The translations under genes were made by a program, and so were the position numbers. The notes beneath the pieces are model-generated. The model worked only from the letters and a program-made list of their open reading frames with translations, did not search any database and was not told the origin of the DNA. Positions 9,508 through 16,743 of a stretch of 64,000 bases of DNA are shown in pieces (the stretch's first letter is position 1; each line of letters starts with the position of its first letter). The stretch comes from CAWJFJ01 sp963800065 (GTDB taxonomy: Bacteria; Actinomycetota; Acidimicrobiia; Acidimicrobiales; UBA8190), in the NCBI GenBank assembly GCA_963800065.1, contig CAWCZO010000008.1, positions 868,001-932,000 on the forward strand. The letters are read 5' to 3'.

Positions 9508-10236
9508 CTAGACCTGAAGGTAAGCGACGACATAGATCTCGGCCGCTACATCCGGGTAGCGTTCCCCGAGCTGCATGAAGGCCCGGAGCATGTCCGGCGT
9601 CCACGTCGTCTCGATCTGCCTATTCGAAACGGGCTTGAGCCAATAGCCGCCGAAGGTCTCGATCCCCCAGCCCGCTCGGAGGAAATCGGCGCGGTACGTC
9701 TCGGGCGTGTAGATCCGCCGATGGCCGTGATGGCGGTCGGCGTCGTTCATCTCGGTCTCCTCGCCGAGCAATCCCATGATCACGGCAGCCTGCCGGTGGA
9801 TTGAGCGCCCGTTGGGCACCGCGGCGTAGAGCCGCCCACCCGGAGTGATCCAGTCCTGACAGCGGATAAGGATGTCAACCGGGTCAGCGACGTGTTCCAG
9901 CACGTGGCCGAGGACGATGGTGTCGAAGCGGCGCCCCGGCCGGAAGTCCTCAAAGAGGGTGCACACCACGTTGACGGCAGGGAAGCGTTCTCGAAGCCCG
10001 GCACAGAAGGTTTCCGATCCGTCCACCAACGTCACATCTGCGAAGTCGGTGAGGATAAGTTCGGCCATCATGCCCTCCGCCGGCCCAAGTTCAAGGCAGC
10101 TAGAACCATGCCAAGAACGGGCGAAAAGTTCGGCCGCGTATCGTGCCCCCACTCCGTTGGCTCCTAGGTCGTACCAGGAGTCGGAAGCGATCGAATCAAG
10201 CGTCGCCCGCTCCCGCTGAGCGTCGAGATTCTCCAT
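9508..10236 (-). CDS. class I SAM-dependent methyltransferase
   Basis: A 242-residue protein with motif I CLELGPAEG, the acidic motif II VTLVDGSE, and FDTIVLGHVLEHVADP followed by WITPGGRLYAAVPN, the usual arrangement of Methyltransf_11/23 enzymes. It probably acts on a small molecule or sugar, substrate unknown. The ATG at 10236 (MENLDAQRER) was chosen; an upstream ATG at 10293 is in frame but adds an unlikely tail. The gene sits entirely within the segment bounded by the 41-bp direct repeats, so it appears to have been inserted into a surface-protein gene. The 260 bases between its stop and copy 1 hold no recognisable gene. Confidence 0.8.
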   Translation of the reverse strand: MENLDAQRERATLDSIASDSWYDLGANGVGARYAAELFARSWHGSSCLELGPAEGMMAELILTDFADVTLVDGSETFCAGLRERFPAVNVVCTLFEDFRPGRRFDTIVLGHVLEHVADPVDILIRCQDWITPGGRLYAAVPNGRSIHRQAAVIMGLLGEETEMNDADRHHGHRRIYTPETYRADFLRAGWGIETFGGYWLKPVSNRQIETTWTPDMLRAFMQLGERYPDVAAEIYVVAYLQV

Positions 10237-10600
10237 TGGGTGAATGGTAGTCGTGGACCTCCTTGCATGACTGTAACCCGACCACATGGACAATCGAGAG
10301 AAGCGAGGGGTGCAGTTGTGGTCGACCGGTGGACAGAGGTATTCGCCCGACTAACTGCCCGGTCCTAGGAAGGGCGCTATGGGGCTCTTCCCGACGATGG
10401 TCGGCTCGGGGGGCCGGCCATCTCCGCATCTGAGCAGTGCCGCCGACAGCGAGGCGCGAAACGCACGCCCTCCCGTCTCCGTTTGATTTAGACCAGCATC
10501 CGGTTGAGAGCAGCTCACCCCCCAAGTCTCTCGGCCGGATGCTGGCCTCCCCCCTCGAGCCACTGGCCAGCGTCGCTACCTGACCCGTTGCAGTCCCGCT
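10237..10600. other. non-coding part of the inserted segment, with a long inverted repeat
   Basis: No gene is supported here. CCAGCATCCGG (10493-10503) and CCGGATGCTGG (10535-10545) form a perfect 11-bp stem with a 31-base loop. The region must also contain the promoter of the methyltransferase at 9508-10236, which I could not identify. Confidence 0.4.
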
Positions 10601-10641
10601 GTCTCCACCTCACCGGTGGTGACGATGCCGCTGGTGGTGGG
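10601..10641. repeat. 41-bp perfect direct repeat, copy 2
   Basis: Partner of 9207-9247. Here the repeat continues smoothly into the upstream half of the surface-protein gene (Pro-Thr-Thr-Ser-Gly-Ile-Val frame), so this junction is continuous on its right side and broken on its left. Confidence 0.9.
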
Positions 10642-11106
10642 ATAGCCGCTCACCCCGGCACCGGTGACGTTGGGAGGCTCGACCCTCAAGGTGGTGGTGG
10701 CCGTCTAATAGGGCGCCTCGACCAGGTCGGCCTCCACCAGACTGGGGCCGGGGGCGCATTCGGTGCCGTCCACCACCACTGCGGCGTTGCCGTCGTCGTC
10801 CAGGGTCACCGTCACGCTGTTCAAGCCCACGCTGGTGTCGCTCAGGAAGCCGATGATGCCCCCGCAGGAGTTGGCCAGCTGGGAGGAGTCGACCTCCACG
10901 GGGTCACCGGCGAACGAGGGCGAGGTCTCCACCTGGATGACCGCCGCCACCAGCGAGGGACCGGTCTCGACCAGGGGGGTTGGGATCGACCTGGACGGTG
11001 ATGAGGGGCGGGGTGCCGCTCCCGCCCCCGGTGCCCGACCCACCGCCGCTCTTGCAGGTGTGGGTCTTGTGGCAGCCCGTTGGTTCCGGGTGCGGAGGAG
11101 GTGCAA
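10601..11106 (-). pseudogene. upstream fragment of the same exported surface protein
   Basis: The frame contains IQVETSPSFAGDPVEV, DSSQLANSCGG and TVTLDDDGNAAVVVDGTEC, matching in style the fragment at 8885-9247. Two lesions are visible. TAG at 10705-10707 interrupts EAPY-TATTTLRVEPP, which continues open to the 41-bp repeat. A six-G run at 10974-10979 shifts the frame, so that the natural upstream reading (Cys-Lys-Ser-Gly-Gly-Gly linker, then ITVQVDPNP) is out of phase with LVETGPSLVAAV. No signal peptide or start was found; 11107-11394 holds no other recognisable gene. Confidence 0.7.
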
Positions 11107-11529
11107 CTCTGGGCCCGTCTCAGGGCCTTGGCCCGGTCACGACCACCGGAATGTCGGGACACGATGGGCGTTCTGACAATGTCACCTCGTACCCCAGGCT
11201 CGAGGAGCACCTTGACGGTGCCACACGCGTCTTCCAAAGTGTCTTTGTCCCACTCGAGGCGGCCAACCATGGCCGTCGATCAGGCGTGCTCTGTGGTGCA
11301 CCGGCGGCACTGTCTGTAGTTACGCCACTGCTACGCAACGTCATAGAGTCGAAAGGCTCTGTTATCTCGCGGCCCGGGCCCCGAACATTGGAATATGGCC
11401 CAGGATTGTGGACACTCGCAGAGTGGTGTGATCTTTGATTCCGAGTCCTCCAGATGCCGGTATGTCGTCGATGCATCGACCGATACGCGCACAGGTGCGA
11501 TGTCCTGTGCGGCTGCCGGCGGAGAGAGG

Positions 11530-12336
11530 GTGAGCGATCTGTACGAACGGTGGTGGCGACTCTCAGCTGTGCACCCTTCCTCACCTTGGCCGCACCCTGA
11601 GAGCCGTGACGTTGTTGGTGCCGTTGTTCTTGTTCTGGCCAACGGTCCCGAGGCGACACTGCACGACGCGGGACGCCGATGGGGCGCAGCGCATCGGGAT
11701 ACCGGATCCCTAGGCGAAAGGATTGATATTCTCCGACGGATCCTGGTCGAGGAGTGTAAGAAGAACCCCGAAGATGTTCACAGGGCTCTCGACGGCGTTC
11801 TGGCTAGTGCGGCGATGGCGTTGTCTCATCGACTCGAGATCGACTCGCGAACCGATGTGTTGACAGGGGCTGGCAATCGCCGAGCATTCGACGACTCCTT
11901 GGCCGAATCCATCGCTTCCGCATCCAGGCAGGGCCATAGCGTTGCCCTCGTCATGATCGACATCGACGCTATGAAAGAGATCAACGACTCCAAAGGGCAC
12001 CAGGCAGGGGACGACGCTCTGGTGGATCTGGCCCATGCGCTCAACGCATCGCTTCGCCGCGAGGACCACGTCTATCGGGTCGGTGGTGACGAGTTCGCCG
12101 TCATCATGCCCTATTGCGCCGCCGAACAAGCGACGAAATTCATGGAACGAATTCGCCGCGGTGGCGCCCCCTCATTCTCGTGGGGGGTGTCCAGCTATCC
12201 AGCGCAAGGCGTGGTGCCGAGCTCCCTGGTGGCCGTGGCAGATGCTTCGATGTACCGACGCAAGTCACGGTCCGATCGGCGATCTTCACAACCTGCAGCC
12301 AGTGTCGGCGCCCGGGAGAAGGTGCGGATCGCCTGA
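11530..12336 (+). CDS. GGDEF-domain diguanylate cyclase
   Basis: The C-terminal GGDEF domain is complete: DVLTGAGNRRAFDD, DIDAMKEINDSKGHQAGDDAL and RVGGDEFAV. The allosteric I-site Arg-x-x-Asp (RRED) lies five residues before GGDEF. It should make cyclic di-GMP from two GTP, with product inhibition. The N-terminal half is helical with no recognised sensor and no membrane segment, so the enzyme is probably cytoplasmic. The GTG at 11530 is preferred because GGAGAGAGG precedes it; ATG 11395 is in frame and would add 45 residues. It stands alone. Confidence 0.85.
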   Translation: MSDLYERWWRLSAVHPSSPWPHPESRDVVGAVVLVLANGPEATLHDAGRRWGAAHRDTGSLGERIDILRRILVEECKKNPEDVHRALDGVLASAAMALSHRLEIDSRTDVLTGAGNRRAFDDSLAESIASASRQGHSVALVMIDIDAMKEINDSKGHQAGDDALVDLAHALNASLRREDHVYRVGGDEFAVIMPYCAAEQATKFMERIRRGGAPSFSWGVSSYPAQGVVPSSLVAVADASMYRRKSRSDRRSSQPAASVGAREKVRIA

Positions 12337-12739
12337 CCCGAACTTTGCCCACTGGCGGTGGATGGGAGGGGCTCCGGTTTGTAGCCATCTTCTAACGCAC
12401 GGTCCATAATCGCCCGTCAGAAGCGGCAGAAGTCAATAGAGGGGGAGTGGTCACAGCGGACCCTGTCAGCCACAAGGTGACCAGCCACCCCCGGCCGGCA
12501 GCATCGCCGTCTGAGTCCAAGTGCCCTCTCCGACAGGTGCCTGAGTCCACGGGACGGGTCGACTCTCGATCTTGCGCCCGGGCCCCGGCCACGGCGGCAG
12601 GTTTGGCCGATCCGTATGGTCGGTCTGGGAGATCATGGGCGTCCACACGGGTCATTTCAAAACCAGTGGCGCGCCTGGACCGCGGCTGTTATTTTTCCAT
12701 TGTTTGACTTGTCAAGTCACGCCGAATAAGGGGGGAATC
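12337..12739. other. non-coding stretch with an AT-rich leader
   Basis: No coding frame is supported in these 403 bases. The last 60 bases are unusually AT-rich for this genome (TTATTTTTCCATTG) and contain the palindrome listed separately. This is most likely the promoter region of the exported protein at 12740. Confidence 0.4.
12705..12719. promoter_or_regulatory. 15-bp palindrome, candidate operator
   Basis: TGACTTG-T-CAAGTCA is a perfect 7-bp inverted repeat around one base. It lies 20 bases before the ATG at 12740 and overlaps the likely transcript start region. It could bind a dimeric repressor; none is adjacent. Confidence 0.35.
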
Positions 12740-13201
12740 ATGGGGAAGACATTTTCGAACGTCGTTACGCCGAAGGCGGTGAAGTGTCTCTTGGGCGGGA
12801 TGATACTGAGCGCGAGCGTCCTCTTGGTGAGCCCGCTCGTTGGTGTGGCGCAAGCGGCACCTGAGACGACCACCAGCACGTTCACCACGATCACCAGTTC
12901 GGCCAATCCGGTGGTGACCGGCGTTCACTTCACCGTTCTGGGAATGGAATGCGACCGGGTGGCCGACGTGCACCCGACTGGTAGGCTCATCTTCCGTGAC
13001 CTGACCACCAAAAAGGCCTTAGGCAAGGCAACGCTGACTCCGGATCCGACATATGTGAACTGCAGTGACGCCAGCGTGACGGACACTGAGCACCTTGCCC
13101 CCCGTTCCTACACCATCAAGGCCCATTACAAGCCAGGCGGTGCTGTTCGGGTGGCTAAGAGTCCGGCGGCGAAATACGTGCAGACGGTGACATCGTCGTG
13201 A
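12740..13201 (+). CDS. small exported Ig-like protein
   Basis: A 153-residue product. Residues 1-35 are a clear signal peptide (Lys-rich start, hydrophobic LLGGMILSASVLLVSP, Ala-Gln-Ala cleavage). The mature part, with two Cys, reads like a single bacterial Ig-like (Big_3_5-type) domain: TTTITSSANPVVTGVHFTV and PRSYTIKAHYKPGG. The ATG follows a strong AAGGGGGGAA ribosome site. It is likely a secreted or wall-associated module of unknown partner. It is monocistronic; the 211 bases downstream contain nothing recognisable. Confidence 0.6.
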   Translation: MGKTFSNVVTPKAVKCLLGGMILSASVLLVSPLVGVAQAAPETTTSTFTTITSSANPVVTGVHFTVLGMECDRVADVHPTGRLIFRDLTTKKALGKATLTPDPTYVNCSDASVTDTEHLAPRSYTIKAHYKPGGAVRVAKSPAAKYVQTVTSS

Positions 13202-13412
13202 TCTGACCCCGCCAAGGTCACCGTTCCTCGACGAATGCGTACGGCTCAAACTACGAGTACCGGTATGCCGTCTACGGCTTATGACGGATAGCTGTTTCTG
13301 GGGGCCATGGGGTCACGTCGGACCACACCGTGGTCCTGTCGATCCACTTGATCGGCCGCCATCCCGCCGCCGGCTCATGTAGACGCGCCCAGGATGACGC
13401 ATGCAAGGAGCC

Positions 13413-15159
13413 TCAGGAAGACGATTTGCTCTCGTGACGACTCTCGTCGAAAACCGTGACAGGGAAGCTGGCCAGAGCGGCATCGGTGCGTTCGTCAGAC
13501 CACTCCCATTGGACGCTCATATCGTTTGGGATCGACTGACCGACGAATGCCTCCAGGCCAAATCGGGCCGGCTCATTGCGAGGTCCAACGACAAAGTTGA
13601 TCCGAACGTGCCGTCCCCCTAGTCGTCGATGGACAGCTTGCAAGAGCACAGCGAGAATCACGCGTTCGAGGGTCGCGTCCGAGGGCCCGGCAACTGACGA
13701 CGATCTCATCTACCACCAAAATGTGGTCCGACTCCTGCCGAGCGAAGGCACCGGCCACAGTCCCGCTATCAGAAAAGCGATCGCGTAGTTGAACCGCCAC
13801 TGCGCAGGCAGCGGGATCTGCCATATACGCCGAAACCTCTACCTCGCCAAACCGGCGGAATGCCGTGTTGAACTGGTTGACCCGCACCGATAGGTCAGCC
13901 AAACGGCTTGTGTCCGTCGCCACATCGACGTGAACAACGAGCTCCGTGTCGAGTTGGGCTAGGTATTCTGTTCCTTCTCCCCGGGCGCGGGACCGAGTCA
14001 TCTCCAGGTGCTTCGTGCGGCGGTCGGTTGCGGCCAGGTCGCTGATCCGCTGGCCGGCAGCCGAGGACACAGCCCACGGGTCGAGCCCGGGGAAGTATCG
14101 GAGCCCCCGGTCCGTCTGGGCGGCATCGCCGGCAAGCAGCAAATGGACACCTGGCACCGAAGCCGCCACCTCCAACAATTCGCCGGGATTGTCGTCCACC
14201 AGGAGCATGGTGTCGGTCCCGATGCGCAGATCGGCGGCAACTGAAGCGACCGATATCGCTTTCGACCCCCATCCGATCTTGACGGCGGAGAAGGCGTTGA
14301 GGCCAATGGACAGGTCGGGATGGCTGGCGAATAACTTCTCGACTGTTTGCTGGTCGTTCTTGGAGACGAGGGCGAGGAAAAGGCCTCGGTCCCGTAGGGC
14401 TAGGAGGCGTCGTTGAACCTGCTGGTGCGCTTCCGACACGACGATCCCCTCCGGACCGTCCTCGCTGAGGATGCCGGACCACAATGTCTCGTCCAGATCG
14501 CAAACTACGGCCTTGAGGGGAGGCAGCAAAACCGCTGGCAGCCAGACCAACCCGAACATCCGAGCCATCTCCAAGGTGGCGCGGTCCGATAACGGGGATC
14601 CGCTGACCTCCTCCATCCGTGGGTCCTGGTAGCCATCGCCGAGCTGTTGGCTGATGACGGAGAGGTCGCATACCCGTACGCCCGGCCTTGGCGCCAAGCG
14701 CTCGGCCAAGGAGGTGTTGAACTGACGGGCGCGCTCGTCTGTTGAAGCCCAGTTGGCGACCAGTATCGGGGCGGTTGTCTCAGCTCGGACGGAAGCCACG
14801 CGGTCATCGAGCCAATCGGCCAATTCCTGGGCGCTCAGCACCCCGAAGGGATCGAAGTTGAGCCAGATCACGACGGCCGCCACGCCCCCCGGCATGTTTG
14901 CCGCCGGTTTGGCGACCGAGTCGTCGTAAGGGCCGAAACTGGTATCGGCCTCCAGGCCGCTGAAGGCCAGAAATGGCCCCCAGGCATTGGCGACGAACTC
15001 GAACGGCTGATTCCGCACGACATGGATGCGCACCCCCCGAAGAGGCCAGGTCGGCTCCAGTCGGCGGAGCACCTGACGCCGCAGGGTCTCGTCAAAGAGG
15101 CTGCTCTGCCAGGAGAGAGTGTCGAAGGAGCTGAGTACTTCGTCGCTCGATCGCGGCAT
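13413..15159 (-). pseudogene. fkbH: FkbH-like HAD phosphatase/glyceryl transferase, frameshifted near the C-terminus
   Basis: Start 15159. After an N-terminal SGNH-like region comes the HAD IIIC domain with VVCDLDETLWSG, SKNDQQTVEKLF and MLLVDDNPGELLEVAA, then the C-terminal domain with LSVRVNQFNTAFRRF. FkbH-type enzymes dephosphorylate 1,3-bisphosphoglycerate and load glyceryl units onto an acyl carrier protein. At the CCC of 13670-13672 one extra base moves the expected CRALGRD-LERVILAVLL reading into another frame, which stays open to 13413. With one base removed the gene would encode about 581 residues, a normal length. The ACP gene is divergent, 100 bases away. The lesion may be real or an assembly error. 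Confidence 0.8.
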
Positions 15160-15258
15160 GGCGTCATCTCCCACAGTGGTCCCCCTCTCGTGCTTGGGCA
15201 ACCTTACCGACCGGGCTACCCTCATTGCTGTTACTCACCGGAAATGGAGGGCATACAC
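15160..15258. promoter_or_regulatory. divergent promoter region of the fkbH / ACP module
   Basis: A 99-base spacer separates the start of the FkbH-like gene (minus strand) from the ACP gene (plus strand). Both promoters must lie here or overlap the gene ends. A GGAGG ribosome site for the ACP is at 15246-15250. No clear -35/-10 pair can be read. Confidence 0.4.
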
Positions 15259-15504
15259 ATGTCGACGTCAGATGCGGCGATCGTCACCCGGGTCCGGACA
15301 ATCCTCGAAGAGGTTGTGGGCCCTTCCGTCGCAGATCTCGAGAACCCCTCACGCGAAAGCGTTCCAGCGTGGGACTCCCTCGCTCACGTGGAAGTCTTCT
15401 TCGCTCTCGAGGAGGAGTTCTCGGTCCGGTTCTCCGCCGACCAGCTTCGCTCTCTCACTTCGCTGGACGCGATCGTGGAGGTCCTCGTACATGACCAGGC
15501 ATGA
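15259..15504 (+). CDS. acyl carrier protein
   Basis: An 81-residue protein with the PP-binding motif Trp-Asp-Ser-Leu; Ser40 is the phosphopantetheine attachment site. The family's acidic helix follows (VEVFFALEEEF). The ATG at 15259 has GGAGG at the right distance. Next to an FkbH-like protein, it is the probable acceptor of the glyceryl unit. It overlaps the following GNAT gene by 14 bases, so the two are probably co-translated. Confidence 0.85.
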   Translation: MSTSDAAIVTRVRTILEEVVGPSVADLENPSRESVPAWDSLAHVEVFFALEEEFSVRFSADQLRSLTSLDAIVEVLVHDQA

Positions 15505-16069
15505 CTTGTCGAGGAAGGGAACGCGCTTTGCCCTCCGACCGGTGATAGAGGAGGACGCCGACTTCATTCTTCGGCTGCGGCTTGACCCGGAGCTCTCCCG
15601 ATATATCCATCCCACTTCCCCGGACCTTTCCGCACAGCAGGCGTGGTTGGAGAAATACTTCGAGCGTCCCGATGACTACTACTTTTGCGTCGTTGACGAG
15701 ATCACCTCTGAGCCCGAAGGGACGATCGCCCTCTATGACGTCGATACCGAGGCCGGCACGGCGGAAATGGGACGATGGATACTTCGCCCCGGATCTTTGG
15801 CCGCCGCTGAGAGCGCCTTTCTCGTGTATACGATCGCCTTCGAGGACCTTGCCGTCGACCGCATATACTGCAGAACCGTGTCCGCTAATGAGGCGGTGGT
15901 TTCGTTCCATGACTCTGCTGGGTTGAAGGTCACGAGCGAGGCTGGTCAGGCCGAGCTGGGAGGGGTCGTCTACGGCGTGACCGAGCAGTTCGTTGACCGC
16001 GAAAACTGGCCCGAGGTGGCGGCCACTCTGAAGCGGGGTGCCGATATGGCTGCCCGGCTTCTCGCCTAG
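15491..16069 (+). CDS. GNAT-family acyltransferase
   Basis: A 192-residue protein of the RimJ/RimL-like GNAT class: FALRPVIEEDADFILRLRLDP, WLEKYFERPDDYYF, GTIALYDVD, AEMGRWI and the late VSANEAVVSFHDSAGLKV segment. The ATG at 15491 lies inside the end of the ACP gene. Its position between the ACP and the VOC gene suggests it transfers an acyl group, perhaps from the ACP, onto a sugar amine or hydroxyl. That substrate is inferred from context only. Confidence 0.8.
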   Translation: MTRHDLSRKGTRFALRPVIEEDADFILRLRLDPELSRYIHPTSPDLSAQQAWLEKYFERPDDYYFCVVDEITSEPEGTIALYDVDTEAGTAEMGRWILRPGSLAAAESAFLVYTIAFEDLAVDRIYCRTVSANEAVVSFHDSAGLKVTSEAGQAELGGVVYGVTEQFVDRENWPEVAATLKRGADMAARLLA

Positions 16070-16077
16070 ACGGAACC

Positions 16078-16479
16078 GTGCGCTATCACCACACGGGCGT
16101 GGCGTGCCATCGCTTGGAAGAGGAGGAGCGGTGGTACACAGGGTTCCTGGGCTATCAACGCGAGGGCGAGATTTTCACTGACCCCCTCCAGGGAATCCGG
16201 GGTCGCTTCTTGACGAACGAAGATGGGCGCATCGAACTGGTCGAGGCGTTGCCGGGGTCCGAAGTCCTCGCGCCCTGGCTTCGGCGCGGGGTGACCCTCT
16301 ATCACCTCGCCTTTGAAGTCTCGGACCTGGAGGTAGCGATCGACGAGCTCGACGAAGCGGGAGCCAGGCTCGTATCGCCTCCGACACCGGCCGTCGCCTT
16401 CGCCGGGCGACGCGTGGCGTTCGCTATGCGCCCCAAGCTGATGCTCGTCGAACTCATCGAGTCCCAGGGCTCGATTTAG
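16078..16479 (+). CDS. VOC (glyoxalase / epimerase fold) metalloprotein
   Basis: A 133-residue protein of the vicinal oxygen chelate superfamily, closest in style to methylmalonyl-CoA epimerase-like proteins. Four metal-ligand positions are present: His in YHHTGVAC, Glu in IELVEA, His in YHLAFEV and Glu in VELIES. The start is GTG 16078, eight bases after the GNAT stop, so it is the third gene of the ACP operon. It may isomerise or modify the carried acyl unit; the reaction is not known. Confidence 0.8.
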   Translation: MRYHHTGVACHRLEEEERWYTGFLGYQREGEIFTDPLQGIRGRFLTNEDGRIELVEALPGSEVLAPWLRRGVTLYHLAFEVSDLEVAIDELDEAGARLVSPPTPAVAFAGRRVAFAMRPKLMLVELIESQGSI

Positions 16480-16629
16480 CGGATCTGCCTCGCGCTCGTG
16501 AAGACTTTGTGACCCTCCTCGCCATCTGCCGGGCCGGGTTGCCCTGGCCCTACAACTTGGGGAACCCCTGTAGGGGGCGAAACCCAGAACCAGATAGAAC
16601 CCCTGCATCCTCTGGTATGCACGTGGAAT

Positions 16630-16641
16630 CACCTGCAGGTG
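16630..16641. promoter_or_regulatory. 12-bp perfect palindrome upstream of the Ig-repeat gene
   Basis: CACCTGCAGGTG lies in the 264-base gap (16480-16743) between the VOC gene and the Ig-repeat protein, about 100 bases before the latter. It could be an operator. Nothing else recognisable is in this gap; I looked for a c-di-GMP riboswitch and did not see its conserved core. Confidence 0.25.
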
Positions 16642-16743
16642 CCACAGGTAGTTACACGGTTGGCGCGGCTGTGTGTGGCTTAGAGACTCGGAAGAACGGG
16701 ACAAGGTGGGTGGAGCTCGCCGTCGGACGGTGGGGGTACCGAT

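Noticed and set aside
5100..11106. Recoding of TAG as a sense codon
   Set aside because: TAG is the natural stop of several intact genes in the window, so only local mutation is plausible.
16480..16743. Possible c-di-GMP or c-di-AMP riboswitch before the Ig-repeat gene
   Set aside because: The conserved core sequences of those riboswitches are not present.
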